Part shown: piece by piece, positions 55,750 through 64,000 of the stretch
How positions within the stretch are numbered: position 1 is the first letter of the stretch
Layout of the letters: the number at the start of each line of letters is the position of its first letter
Assembly (NCBI RefSeq): GCF_900626155.1
Contig: NZ_LR130844.1
Location: 1,205,109-1,269,108 of the forward strand
Source: Anaerococcus vaginimassiliensis
GTDB lineage: Bacteria > Bacillota > Clostridia > Tissierellales > Peptoniphilaceae
Length of the DNA: 64,000 nucleotides
Direction: 5' to 3'
Made by a program: the position numbers and the translations under genes
The notes under the pieces: generated by a model
The model's input: only the letters and a program-made list of their open reading frames with translations
Databases searched by the model: none
Told to the model about the DNA's origin: nothing

Positions 55750-57424
55750 ACTTGTTTAATTTTTTAATTTGATTTTTAATCAATCTAGCTCCTGCGTTAG
55801 CTAAGTTATTTAAATCATTTATTCGGACGAAATCTTTATAGAAAAGATAGGCGGCGTTTTCTGGATTGTCTTTGTGGATAAGAGCTGCTATTTTTATGTT
55901 TTTCTTTCTTAATTGATTTATTTCTTCTTTGTAATCTGTAAGGGCAGTTTGTCCCTTGTATGGTTTATTTAAAGAAAATCCTTCTGTTATCAGTGGCTTG
56001 ATATCACTGGGACTTGCATCTGTTAATATTAAAAGAAGTTCGTTTTTAGCCTTTTTTTCTGTAATTGAGGAGATTGCTCTCATTGCTAACCCGTCTCTGT
56101 TAAATCCAATTGTTTTATAAGAAAATATTCTGTTGACGTCTGTTCTTTCATCAAAAGCTTTTAGAAAGGTAAGAGCTGTGTAATCGTTAACGGTAGAATA
56201 GCTTATAATTCTATGATTTATATTATTTTTACTAAGTGCCATGGAGAGGATATAGGCTTCACTTGCTACGATTTCTTGTTTGTAAAGAAGGGAGTTAGAT
56301 CCATCTAAAAGGATCGTTACTCTAAATGCATCTTTATTATCATAAGTTTTTTTAGAAAAAATTTTTGGATTATTTCCTACTTTTGCTTTCCATGCAAGAG
56401 AACCCACGAGCATTCCTTCTTTTGCAGTATAAGTGTCAGAGTCATTTATAGAATTTAGTGATAGTTTTATATTTTTGGCAAGTCTATTAATTATTCTCTT
56501 ATTTTTATTTTCATTTTCTTTGTAGTAGGTATAATTTCTTTCTCTTGCTTTTTGATTTAGACTATTTATAATATCATAAGAATTGGTAGTTTCACCTTTG
56601 GTAAAGTATACATGTGATTTCTTGTGCTTATCAACAGCGCACATTTCGTTTATTAGTAGTTCTTTTTCTAAGCTAAATAGCGGCATACCAAAAGTCCTAA
56701 TTATTTCTTCTCTCTTTGAATTTCTTCGCCTAGCTACAAATTTTTCTATGAAGTTATTGGTTGACGCATTTTTATTTTTAAAAATATCTGCTCTATTAGA
56801 TCTTTCTAGTTGGTAGACACCTTTTATATTAAATAGAGAAAAGCTAATATTTAATGGACTAATATATTTCTTTTTTTCTGAGAAATTAAGATATTTTTTA
56901 AATAGATATAGAATTTCACAAGATAAATTCATAGGATTTGTAGAAGAATCTAAGGAAAAATTATTATATATCTGGTTTTCTTTTTCTGATAATTTATATT
57001 TTATTCCAAGGATATCTGAACATTTTTTCATTATTAGACTGTAATATAAGTTTTCCTTAAGGGCTAGGTTTCTTCTTCTAAGGTCATTTTTATCCGCTAG
57101 GAATTCTCTTGCATAATCGTATCTTAAGGTTTTAATATGAGGCCTATTCTGATATTCTCTTTTGTAGCAGATATCTTCCAATAAATATATTGCAAAAAGG
57201 TCAAACCTATCCCTATTCTTATTATTTTCCCGAAGACTAAATAGCTTATCTATGGTGTCTTTACCAAAATATTTTATGGATAGACCTATAATTAGATTAG
57301 TATAAAAATCAGGATTGCCACTTAGATCGAATCCAACAAGAGGAGGTTTAAAATTATATAACTTTGCTCCGTTGTATATTTGGTTATATATTCTATTTTC
57401 TTCATTAAAAGACCTATTGTTCAA
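55748..57424 (-). CDS. VWA-domain protein paired with a MoxR-like ATPase
   Basis: A protein of about 558 residues. The first two thirds have no recognised domain and are rich in lysine, asparagine and tyrosine. The C-terminal third is a von Willebrand A domain with the MIDAS 'VTILLDGSNSLL' (DxSxS), the downstream segment 'IGFNRDGLAMRAISSITEKK' and 'NELLLILTDASPSD'. MoxR-VWA pairs act in metal insertion, complex assembly or stress, with the VWA protein contacting the client. I favour the TTG that has GGAG six bases upstream and overlaps the ATPase stop; an ATG 48 nt upstream lacks a ribosome site. Client unknown. Confidence 0.8.
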   Translation of the reverse strand: MNNRSFNEENRIYNQIYNGAKLYNFKPPLVGFDLSGNPDFYTNLIIGLSIKYFGKDTIDKLFSLRENNKNRDRFDLFAIYLLEDICYKREYQNRPHIKTLRYDYAREFLADKNDLRRRNLALKENLYYSLIMKKCSDILGIKYKLSEKENQIYNNFSLDSSTNPMNLSCEILYLFKKYLNFSEKKKYISPLNISFSLFNIKGVYQLERSNRADIFKNKNASTNNFIEKFVARRRNSKREEIIRTFGMPLFSLEKELLINEMCAVDKHKKSHVYFTKGETTNSYDIINSLNQKARERNYTYYKENENKNKRIINRLAKNIKLSLNSINDSDTYTAKEGMLVGSLAWKAKVGNNPKIFSKKTYDNKDAFRVTILLDGSNSLLYKQEIVASEAYILSMALSKNNINHRIISYSTVNDYTALTFLKAFDERTDVNRIFSYKTIGFNRDGLAMRAISSITEKKAKNELLLILTDASPSDIKPLITEGFSLNKPYKGQTALTDYKEEINQLRKKNIKIAALIHKDNPENAAYLFYKDFVRINDLNNLANAGARLIKNQIKKLNK

Positions 57425-58298
57425 ACATATCTCCGTAATATATTTTTTCTTTAAATCTGGATTTGATAACATCTGTAATTAAAGCCTGTTCGAAACTATC
57501 AAACACTTTGTTTACAAGACACATTTTAAGAGCCTCATTATATTCGAGTCCATTCTTGGCGAGGTCTATAGAATCAAATATTCCTCTAAGATCAATCGCA
57601 TTTTCAGATATTTCATTATTATCTGCTTTTAATTTGATATCGTAGAATAATTTAATAATCTGGCTTAGCATATCTTCTTTTAAATCAGGATAGTTTTCTT
57701 TTAGCAATAGTTTGAGATTTTCTTCTTCAATTGTAGGCATATCAATTATTACAAATCTAGATAGGAGAGCTTCGTTTAGCTCTCGTGTTCCTTCGTAGTT
57801 ATAATTCATTGTTGCTATAAATCTAGTTGCAGGATGAATTTCAATCAAATCATATGCTGGTATATCAATTATTCTCCTGTAGTCTAAGACGGAATGTAGA
57901 GTCGCCATAGCTTCATTTCTAGCCATATTTATTTCATCCAAAACGAGAAATCCTCCAGCCTCACAAGCTTTAGTTACGGGACCTTTCCTAAAGATAACTT
58001 CACCATCTTTTAAAGTATCAGTTCCTATGAGGATTGATGTGTCGATATTTACATGAAAAGAAACATTCCACATTGGCCTATGAAATATAGCTGATAAATT
58101 CTCAGCTAATACATTCTTCCCAGTAGATTTAGCTCCCACTAAGAGTATATTTTTACCTGATAAAATAGCTGTAATTGCTTTGTGAATAACTGAGTCTCCG
58201 CGGTAAGTATACTTTGGATGTGCAATTCTGTTTTTGTATTCGGGTTTTGTAGTATAATTATTTATAAATTGTCTTATTTTATTATCATTATCTAGCAT
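57414..58298 (-). CDS. MoxR/AAA_5-type ATPase
   Basis: A 294-residue AAA+ protein. Walker A reads 'ILLVGAKSTGKNVLAENLSA', with asparagine after the catalytic lysine where most members have threonine or serine. Walker B is 'GGFLVLDEINMARNEAMATL', sensor 1 'TRFIATMNYNYEGTRELN' and the arginine finger region 'ALLSRFVIIDMP'. A C-terminal helical lid follows. It is 1 nt downstream of the CC-motif gene and overlaps the VWA gene, so all three are one unit. It probably remodels a client presented by the VWA protein. Confidence 0.87.
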   Translation of the reverse strand: MLDNDNKIRQFINNYTTKPEYKNRIAHPKYTYRGDSVIHKAITAILSGKNILLVGAKSTGKNVLAENLSAIFHRPMWNVSFHVNIDTSILIGTDTLKDGEVIFRKGPVTKACEAGGFLVLDEINMARNEAMATLHSVLDYRRIIDIPAYDLIEIHPATRFIATMNYNYEGTRELNEALLSRFVIIDMPTIEEENLKLLLKENYPDLKEDMLSQIIKLFYDIKLKADNNEISENAIDLRGIFDSIDLAKNGLEYNEALKMCLVNKVFDSFEQALITDVIKSRFKEKIYYGDMFEQ

Positions 58299-58299
58299 T

Positions 58300-58608
58300 T
58301 TATTTCTCTATTGGTATTTCATTTGCAACAAAAAGTTTCTTAAAACTACCTAGTCCAAAGGCAGATATGGTAATCTCTTGATCGTCTTTTATATACATGG
58401 AAATAGTTGGGTTATAAAAGATGTCTATATTTTTAATATTTGTTTTTAAATATCTACTTATATCATCATCTTTGAAACTAACATCGAAATCTACAGTGCC
58501 TATACCACAACAAGCTGCCTTTTGGTCAAGGTCAGGATTTATATATATCTTATCGAGTTTCTTTTTATCTAGAAAATCTATAGCTTTTTTGTCTAAGATA
58601 AATTTCAT
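58300..58608 (-). CDS. HesB/IscA-like small protein with a CC motif
   Basis: A 102-residue protein. After an N-terminal segment 'MKFILDKKAIDFLDKKKLDK' it has paired cysteines in 'QKAACCGIGTVDFDV', and later 'DIFYNPTISMYIKDDQEITI' and 'AFGLGSFKKLFVA'. The pattern fits the CC/Se-motif relatives of the HesB/IscA fold, in which the second cysteine can be selenocysteine; here both are plain cysteine codons. A redox or metal/sulfur-handling role is plausible. The ATG has TTAGGAGGA upstream; an earlier start is not supported. It heads the operon with the MoxR-like ATPase and VWA protein. Confidence 0.7.
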   Translation of the reverse strand: MKFILDKKAIDFLDKKKLDKIYINPDLDQKAACCGIGTVDFDVSFKDDDISRYLKTNIKNIDIFYNPTISMYIKDDQEITISAFGLGSFKKLFVANEIPIEK

Positions 58609-58621
58609 TTTTCCTCCTAAT

Positions 58622-58650
58622 AAAAAAGGGGATGGCAAATGCCACCCACC
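58622..58650 (-). terminator. Intrinsic terminator of the cstA-like gene
   Basis: On the minus strand GGGTGGC pairs with GCCATCC (one G-U) around ATTT and is followed by CTTTTTTATT. It separates the transporter from the CC-MoxR-VWA operon. Confidence 0.75.
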
Positions 58651-58660
58651 TTTATATCTT

Positions 58661-60115
58661 TTAGTCTAATTTAATGGCTTCAATTCTTCTTCTATTTTTC
58701 TTAGATACTTTTACAACGTAAACTGCATAAGCTATTGCTAAAATACCTGCTATTGGATAAGCTATTTTGAAATCTTGACCAAAACCAAGACCTTTAACAT
58801 TGATTATAAATGAGAATACTATGAAAGTATAGAATATTCCAGGAATCAATGTGATTAGGTAGTTTTTGTTGTTATAGATTAAATAGCTTGTAGCTACAGC
58901 TAGAGCGAATATTGCTACGAATTGGTTAGTAAATCCGAAGTATCTCCACAAGATGTTGAATCCTTTTGGATTTGACTTAGCAAAGTAAAGAATTGCTGCT
59001 GCTGGAACAAATAGACAAGCTGCAAGACCTGCTCTCTTAGCTGGAACTTTTTGGTCTATATTTAATTCTTCTGCAATTATAAGTCTAAGTGATCTAAAAG
59101 CAGTATCTCCTGATGTGATTGGTAGAGCGATAACACCGATGATTGCGATAAGACCACCAATATTACCCATAAAGTATCTAGAGATTTCTCCAACCATCAA
59201 TGTACCTGGAGTGTCAAGTGCAGCAGTTCCTGTTGAGAATATAACCATAGCACCTGCAGCCCAAACCATAGCGATAATACCTTCAGCTATCATTGTAGAG
59301 TAGAATGTTCCTCTAGCTTCTCTTTCTGTCTTTACGGTTCTAGATACTAGTGTAACTTGAGATCCGTGGAAACCAGAAAGGATACCACAAGCAACTGTAA
59401 TAAAGAATGATGGGATAAACTTTTGTCCTAGTGGGTGCTCTGCAAGTAAACCTTGTCCTTCAAATGAAAGATTTGCATTTCCTTTAAATATAATTCCTAT
59501 GAATACTCCAATCGCAGATATGATTAGGAAGGCACCAAATATTGGATAGATTCTTCCGATTAGTTTATCAATTGGTAGTACAGTTGATAGGATATAATAA
59601 GCGAAAATTACAGCATAGATAATCCAAATCACATTTGAGTTAGGATCAGCGCCCATTACGTCGTTTGCAATTAAATCTCCAGGAGTATAGACAAATACAA
59701 CACCTGTTAATAGAAGTAGGATAGCAATTACTATATTGTAAAACTTCCTAGCTCCTTCACCTATGTATTTACCAACAAGTTTTGGAACTTGGCTACCACC
59801 ATTTCTCATAGAAATGAAACCTGTACAAAAATCGTGAACTGCACCAGCAAACACACAACCGATTGGAATTGCAATAAATGCAATAGGTCCAAATAAAATA
59901 CCTTGGATAGGTCCTAAGATTGGGCCAGTACCAGCGATATTTAGTAGGTTTATTAGCCAGTTTTTCTTTTCACTCATAGCTACAAAGTCAACACCGTCAG
60001 CTTTTCTAACAGCTGGAGTTTCGCGGTCATCTGGTTCAAGTTGTTTTTCAACATACTTAGAATAACCAATACCACCGACAATTAGTATAATAATACCGAT
60101 AATAAATAATGTCAT
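58661..60115 (-). CDS. CstA-family carbon starvation / peptide or pyruvate transporter
   Basis: A 484-residue integral membrane protein with about thirteen helices. Family features are 'ADGVDFVAMSEKKNWLINLL' and 'NIAGTGPILGPIQGILFGPI' near the N-terminus, 'GAVHDFCTGFISMRNGGSQV' and 'GILSGFHGSQVTLVSRTVKT'. It is the short CstA form, lacking the C-terminal extension of E. coli CstA (about 700 residues). Family members carry peptides or pyruvate in symport. It is a single gene with its own promoter and terminator, which fits control by nutrient state, but no operator was recognised. Confidence 0.92.
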   Translation of the reverse strand: MTLFIIGIIILIVGGIGYSKYVEKQLEPDDRETPAVRKADGVDFVAMSEKKNWLINLLNIAGTGPILGPIQGILFGPIAFIAIPIGCVFAGAVHDFCTGFISMRNGGSQVPKLVGKYIGEGARKFYNIVIAILLLLTGVVFVYTPGDLIANDVMGADPNSNVIWIIYAVIFAYYILSTVLPIDKLIGRIYPIFGAFLIISAIGVFIGIIFKGNANLSFEGQGLLAEHPLGQKFIPSFFITVACGILSGFHGSQVTLVSRTVKTEREARGTFYSTMIAEGIIAMVWAAGAMVIFSTGTAALDTPGTLMVGEISRYFMGNIGGLIAIIGVIALPITSGDTAFRSLRLIIAEELNIDQKVPAKRAGLAACLFVPAAAILYFAKSNPKGFNILWRYFGFTNQFVAIFALAVATSYLIYNNKNYLITLIPGIFYTFIVFSFIINVKGLGFGQDFKIAYPIAGILAIAYAVYVVKVSKKNRRRIEAIKLD

Positions 60116-60143
60116 GATTACCTCCTTTTATTATCTTAATTTA

Positions 60144-60172
60144 ATTATAAATGTTTTAATGAATAATTACAA
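60144..60172 (-). promoter_or_regulatory. Promoter of the cstA-like gene
   Basis: On the minus strand TTGTAA and a consensus TATAAT are separated by 17 nt, about 30 nt ahead of the start codon and its AAAAGGAGG ribosome site. Confidence 0.7.
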
Positions 60173-60258
60173 GACAATAACGATTTCATATTTGTAATAT
60201 CTATATTTAGCAAGCTAAATTTATATTAGCATAAAAAATTAAATGTAAATCTTAAATA

Positions 60259-60286
60259 TTGAATATCAGCTATTATAAAGTATAAT
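60259..60286 (+). promoter_or_regulatory. Promoter of the rimP-nusA-ylxR-infB operon
   Basis: TTGAAT and a consensus TATAAT with a 16-nt spacer. Transcription should begin near 60293, immediately in front of a perfect hairpin. Confidence 0.65.
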
Positions 60287-60295
60287 GAATGTAGC

Positions 60296-60325
60296 AAAAG
60301 AGTGGGGGTTGGTTTCCACTCTTTT
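60296..60325 (+). promoter_or_regulatory. Perfect 10-bp hairpin at the 5' end of the rimP transcript
   Basis: AAAAGAGTGG pairs perfectly with CCACTCTTTT across a 10-nt loop, starting about three bases after the expected transcription start. The T-rich 3' arm gives it a terminator-like look, so it may attenuate the nusA operon or protect its 5' end. Confidence 0.6.
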
Positions 60326-60353
60326 AATATGTTATGAGGTGAAGGAAGGTAGT

Positions 60354-60797
60354 ATGGATTTAACAAATAGACTTAGGGAAATCTTTGAATCTGATATTAG
60401 TGAATTGGGATATGAACTAGTTGATATTGAATATAAGGGCAGTAAAGGAAATAAAATTCTTACATTTTTTATATTCAATGAAGAGGGTATCACAATTGAC
60501 GATTGCGAGAAGGTGAGTGCTTTTTTAGATACTAGATTAGATGAACTTGATCTTATTAAAGATTCATATTATCTTGAAGTATCTAGCCAAGATTTGTCAA
60601 GACCACTTAAAACTGATAGAGATATCGAAAGAAACATCAACGAAGTATTGAAGGTTAAAATGAAAGATGGAGAAGTTTTTCTTGGCAAGGTTAGCGATAT
60701 AAATGAAGATACTTATGAGTTTGATTTAGAAGATGGAACTTCTAGACAAGTAAATAAGAGCGATGTAAAGCAAATAAACATAGAGATTGTTTTCTAA
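60354..60797 (+). CDS. rimP: Ribosome maturation factor RimP
   Basis: A 147-residue protein with the two RimP domains: the N-terminal 'LREIFESDISELGYELVDIE' and 'ITIDDCEKVSAFLDTRLDEL' with the conserved 'YYLEVSSQDLSRPLK', then a C-terminal SH3-like domain ('MKDGEVFLGKVSDINEDTYE'). The usual 'SPG' reads 'SSQ' here. It helps mature the 30S subunit. The ATG is set by AAGGAAGG; longer readings upstream would begin inside the leader hairpin. It is the first gene of the nusA-infB operon. Confidence 0.92.
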   Translation: MDLTNRLREIFESDISELGYELVDIEYKGSKGNKILTFFIFNEEGITIDDCEKVSAFLDTRLDELDLIKDSYYLEVSSQDLSRPLKTDRDIERNINEVLKVKMKDGEVFLGKVSDINEDTYEFDLEDGTSRQVNKSDVKQINIEIVF

Positions 60798-60806
60798 GGA
60801 GTATGT

Positions 60807-62084
60807 ATGAACAATGATTTTATGCTAGCTTTAGATGAGCTATGCAAAGAAAAAGGGCTGGATAAGGCAACAATTTTAGACGCCTTGAAAAAAGCTCTTA
60901 TAAAAAGCTATCAAAAAAATTATGACAATCAAGAAAATGTCGATGTAATAATTGATGAAGAGAGTGGAAAAATAGAAGTATTTGCCCTAAAAAATGTTGT
61001 AGAAGAAGTTGAAGATTCTATTAGTGAAATATCTATAAAAGATGCTAAGAAAATCAATCAAACATATGATTTAGGTGATGTAGCAAGAATAGAGCTTACT
61101 CCAAAGAATTTCGGTAGAGTGGCAGCTCAAACTGCAAGGAATATTGTCATCCAAAAAATTAGAGATGCCCAAAGAGATTCTTTGTATGGCGAATACATTG
61201 AAAGATCAAATGAAATGATTACAGGTCTAATCCAAAGGGCTGATAATTATAATTTGTATGTTAATTTAGATAAAATAGAAGGCGTAGTTCCACTAAAGGA
61301 GCAAGTTCCAACAGAAAATTATGCACCAAATGAAAGAATGAAATTCTTAATTAAAGAAGTTAGAAATTCTTCAAAAGATCCACAAATAATCTTATCTAGA
61401 TCTAGTCAAGATTTAATTACAAGATTGTTCGAGCTAGAAGTTCCAGAAATCACAGAAGGAGTTATTGAGATTTATTCAATAGCTAGAGAAGCTGGTTCTA
61501 GAACTAAGATGGCAGTATTTTCAAATGATGAAACAATAGATGCTGTCGGTGCTTGCATTGGATTTAAGGGTGCTCGTGTAAATTCTATAGTTGAAGAACT
61601 TCAAGGAGAAAAGATCGATATAATAAACTTTGATAAAGATATCAAGGTGTTTATATCAAATGCATTATCTCCTGCAGATATAATTGATGTAATTGTAAAT
61701 GAAAAAAATAAACAATCACTAGTAGTAGTTTCATCAGACCAACTTTCCCTTGCAATTGGTAAGGAAGGACAAAACGCAAGACTTGCAGCAAGACTTACTG
61801 GTTGGAAGATAGATATCAAGAGCAAGGAAGAATTTGATACTTTAAGTCAAGATGATATAGATGAAATATTAGGATTAAACGAAGTTGAAGATCCTGATAT
61901 AGAAGAATCAGAAGAAGACGAAGAAATCCTTGATATAATAGATGAAGAAAGTGAAGGAACTAGCGAAAGTTCCAACATAGTAGATGATGAAGAATCTTTA
62001 GAAGAAGATGAGACTTTGGAAGAAGAATCTGAAGAAGACTATATAGAAAAAATAGACAGTGAAGATGATATTCATGAGGATTAA
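60807..62084 (+). CDS. nusA: Transcription termination/antitermination protein NusA
   Basis: A 425-residue NusA. The N-terminal polymerase-binding domain ('NDFMLALDELCKEKGLDKAT') is followed by the S1 domain ('MITGLIQRADNYNLYVNLDK'), and two KH domains with 'REAGSRTKMAVFSNDE', 'GACIGFKGARVNSIVEELQG' and 'LAIGKEGQNARLAARLTGWK'. The last 75 residues are a very acidic glutamate/aspartate tail with no recognised fold, in place of the acidic repeats of proteobacterial NusA. It binds RNA polymerase and modulates pausing and rRNA antitermination. AAGGAG precedes the ATG. Confidence 0.96.
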   Translation: MNNDFMLALDELCKEKGLDKATILDALKKALIKSYQKNYDNQENVDVIIDEESGKIEVFALKNVVEEVEDSISEISIKDAKKINQTYDLGDVARIELTPKNFGRVAAQTARNIVIQKIRDAQRDSLYGEYIERSNEMITGLIQRADNYNLYVNLDKIEGVVPLKEQVPTENYAPNERMKFLIKEVRNSSKDPQIILSRSSQDLITRLFELEVPEITEGVIEIYSIAREAGSRTKMAVFSNDETIDAVGACIGFKGARVNSIVEELQGEKIDIINFDKDIKVFISNALSPADIIDVIVNEKNKQSLVVVSSDQLSLAIGKEGQNARLAARLTGWKIDIKSKEEFDTLSQDDIDEILGLNEVEDPDIEESEEDEEILDIIDEESEGTSESSNIVDDEESLEEDETLEEESEEDYIEKIDSEDDIHED

Positions 62085-62088
62085 TTAA

Positions 62089-62355
62089 ATGAAAAAAGCT
62101 AGAAAAATCCCACAAAGAAAATGTGTCGTTTGTGGTAAGCTTAAGGATAAAAATGACCTTCTAAGAATTGTAAACAACAAAGAAGAAGGGATTTTAATTG
62201 ATGAATCAGGAAAGAAAAATGGACGCGGAGCATATATTTGTAAGAGCAAAGAGTGTCTTGAAAATGCAAAGAAAACTAATAAGCTAAACCGAGTTTTTAA
62301 ACAAAAAGTTTCAGATGAACTTTACGAGGAGTTAGAAGCTTATGAAGTAAATTGA
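62089..62355 (+). CDS. ylxR: YlxR-family RNA-binding protein
   Basis: An 88-residue DUF448 protein. It opens with 'KKARKIPQRKCVVCGKLKDK', including the CVVCG cysteine pair, and has 'RGAYICKSKECLENAKKTNK' towards the end. YlxR (RnpM) binds RNA and affects RNase P in studied Firmicutes. The protein is strongly basic. It lies 4 nt after nusA and 10 nt before infB; the ylxQ (L7Ae-like) gene that often separates ylxR and infB is absent. Confidence 0.93.
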   Translation: MKKARKIPQRKCVVCGKLKDKNDLLRIVNNKEEGILIDESGKKNGRGAYICKSKECLENAKKTNKLNRVFKQKVSDELYEELEAYEVN

Positions 62356-62365
62356 GGAGATTTAT

Positions 62366-64000
62366 ATGGCAGATAAAATTAGAGTATATGAATTAGCAAA
62401 AGAAAACAACATGGCAGCTAAAGAGATGGTTAAACTATTAAATGATGAGTTTGGCTTAAATATAAAATCTCATATGTCAATGGTTGGCGGTTCTGATCTT
62501 GATATAATAAACGAATATTTTGACGAGCTTAAAGGTGGAAAAGAAGATAAGAAACCTAATAAAAACAAGTCAAATAAAAAGGAAAATAAAAACCACAAGA
62601 AGAATATGGCTAAGGCTATAGAAGAGGAAGATTTCGAAGAGTTTGAACAAAAACCTAAGAAAAAGAAAAGAAAGAAAAAATCTAAAAATAAGAAAACTTC
62701 CAAAGTGAGCAAAAAACAAGCTGACGAGAAAAAAGATGATGGAATTATTGAGATTCCTGAAACTGTAAACGTAAAAACTTTTGCTGATAGAATTGGCGAA
62801 AATCCAAATTCAGTTATAGGAAAACTAATCGGTCTTGGAGTTATGGCAGGATTAAATGATCAAATTGACTTCGAGCAAGCCCAATTAGTTGCCCTTGACT
62901 TTGGCAAGGAGATAAGCCTAGAACAAGAGTATGATGCCATTGAAGAACAACAAGTAGAACTAGACTATGAGGATAAGGAAGAAGATCTTGTAAAAAGACC
63001 TCCTGTTGTTTCAGTAATGGGACACGTTGACCACGGTAAAACATCTATCTTAGATAGTATTAGATCAACAAGAGTAACTAGTGGAGAAGCGGGCGGAATA
63101 ACCCAACATATAGGTGCATCTGTAGTTGACCTTGATGGAAGAAAAATATCATTCCTAGATACTCCAGGTCACGAGGCCTTTACAGAAATGAGAATGAGAG
63201 GAGCTCAATCTACAGATATTGCTATCCTTGTAGTAGCTGCAGATGATGGTGTAATGCCACAAACAGTTGAGGCAATTAACCACGCCAAGGCTGCTGATAT
63301 TCCAATAGTTGTAGCAATCAATAAAATAGATAAAGAAGTAGCTGATCCAAATAGAGTAAAACAAGAACTGATGGAACATGGTCTTGTATCTGAAGAGTGG
63401 GGTGGAGATACAATAATGGTTCCAGTATCTGCTCATACAGGTGAAGGAATCGAGGAACTCCTTGAAATGGTACTTCTAGTTGCTGAAATGAGAGAGCTAA
63501 AGGCAAATCCAAATAGAAATGCAGTGGGAATTATAGTTGAAGCTCAACTAGACAAAGCAAGAGGGGCAGTTGCAACTGTTCTTGTCCAAAAGGGAACCTT
63601 ACATGCAGGTGATTATGTTGTAACAGGTTCATCTTCAGGAAGAATTAGAGCTATGTTTAACTCACTAGGAGAAGCAATAGAAGAAGCGACTCCATCTATG
63701 CCAGCCCAAATTTTAGGTTTATCCGATGTGGCAGAGGCAGGAGATATGATTTATGCAGTTGAGGATGAAAAACTTGCTCGTGAATTTGCTCAAAGAGCAG
63801 CAGAATTTAAACGTGAAGAACACCTTAAAGCAAAGGCAAATACTAACCTTGAAGATATGTACTCTGATATTGCAGAAGGTGAGCTAAAAGAGCTAAATAT
63901 CATAGTAAAAACTGACGTTAAGGGAACAGTTGATGCTGTAAGTCAATCTTTAGTTAAACTTTCAAACGAAGAAGTTTTAGTTTCTGTTATAGCTGGAGCT
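62366..64000 (+). CDS. infB: Translation initiation factor IF-2 (partial, runs past the window)
   Basis: The first 545 codons of infB, open to the last base. The N-terminal IF2 domain ('KIRVYELAKENNMAAKEMVK') is followed by a lysine-rich linker (about 55-125), a second IF2-N domain and the GTPase with G1 'VMGHVDHGKTSILDSI', G3 'FLDTPGHEAFTEMRMRG' and G4 'AINKIDKE'. Part of domain II and beyond is visible ('IIVEAQLDKARGAVATVLVQ'). It places fMet-tRNA on the 30S subunit. The ATG follows TGAGGAGA directly after ylxR. Confidence 0.97.
   Translation, partial: MADKIRVYELAKENNMAAKEMVKLLNDEFGLNIKSHMSMVGGSDLDIINEYFDELKGGKEDKKPNKNKSNKKENKNHKKNMAKAIEEEDFEEFEQKPKKKKRKKKSKNKKTSKVSKKQADEKKDDGIIEIPETVNVKTFADRIGENPNSVIGKLIGLGVMAGLNDQIDFEQAQLVALDFGKEISLEQEYDAIEEQQVELDYEDKEEDLVKRPPVVSVMGHVDHGKTSILDSIRSTRVTSGEAGGITQHIGASVVDLDGRKISFLDTPGHEAFTEMRMRGAQSTDIAILVVAADDGVMPQTVEAINHAKAADIPIVVAINKIDKEVADPNRVKQELMEHGLVSEEWGGDTIMVPVSAHTGEGIEELLEMVLLVAEMRELKANPNRNAVGIIVEAQLDKARGAVATVLVQKGTLHAGDYVVTGSSSGRIRAMFNSLGEAIEEATPSMPAQILGLSDVAEAGDMIYAVEDEKLAREFAQRAAEFKREEHLKAKANTNLEDMYSDIAEGELKELNIIVKTDVKGTVDAVSQSLVKLSNEEVLVSVIAGA

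Noticed and set aside
58300-58608. Selenoprotein in the CC/Se-motif family
   Set aside because: Both motif residues are ordinary cysteine codons; no in-frame TGA and no SECIS-like hairpin was seen.

Overview
The window is chromosomal DNA from a low-GC, Gram-positive, obligately anaerobic-type Firmicute. The 16S rRNA gene, read by eye, looks most like Anaerococcus (Peptoniphilaceae). This is supported by strong GGAGG ribosome sites, a PolC-type replicase, an NfnAB-like electron-bifurcating pair, a CpsBCD phosphotyrosine system and very AT-rich intergenic DNA. The genus is an impression from the 16S text, not a computed placement.

Region 1 (1-15.9 kb) is a capsule/exopolysaccharide locus. It starts inside a CapD/PglF-like nucleotide-sugar dehydratase, then has a DegT-family aminotransferase, a CarB-like ATP-grasp ligase, a Wzy-like polymerase, a MurJ/MviN-like flippase, a PglC-like priming sugar transferase, a second CarB-like ATP-grasp ligase, an ornithine-cyclodeaminase-family enzyme, a sugar-transfer-associated ATP-grasp protein and a GT4 glycosyltransferase. 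A terminator and a new promoter then lead into the attachment/regulation block: LCP ligase, Wzz/CpsC, CpsD tyrosine kinase, CpsB phosphatase and an SH3 lipoprotein. Between LCP and cpsC lies a 26-codon remnant of a second, diverged MurJ-like gene, a scar of cassette exchange.

Region 2 (16-27.9 kb) is housekeeping and transport: a TetR-MMPL-heptad-repeat protein operon with a candidate operator, NfnAB on the minus strand, an ABC exporter, and a DnaJ-like/YjjP/YjjB/MsrA operon.

Region 3 (27.9-33.5 kb) is a complete rRNA operon (16S, tRNA-Ala, 23S, 5S) with a strong promoter, structured leader and spacers, and a 23S gene carrying an intervening sequence of about 230 nt in helix 45.

Region 4 (33.5-43.4 kb) holds a GH25 lysozyme, a YdbC/PC4-like protein, a cysteine desulfurase, a five-gene operon (ABC ATPase, permease, membrane-anchored HExxH protein, OmpR-type regulator, histidine kinase) preceded by 11-bp-phased direct repeats, then mnmA, a class A beta-lactamase-fold serine hydrolase and a small membrane protein. 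The lysozyme and the serine hydrolase share a short N-terminal motif.

Region 5 (43.4-64 kb) is core genome. A minus-strand group holds a ComGA/PilB-like ATPase, ComM and an RluA-type pseudouridine synthase; then come exoA and uppS-cdsA-rseP-ispG-polC (dxr is missing from its usual place, and the PolC PHP domain looks degenerate). A minus-strand module of CC-motif protein, MoxR-like ATPase and VWA protein follows, then a CstA-family transporter, and rimP-nusA-ylxR-infB (infB runs off the end). No phage, insertion sequence or CRISPR array was seen.
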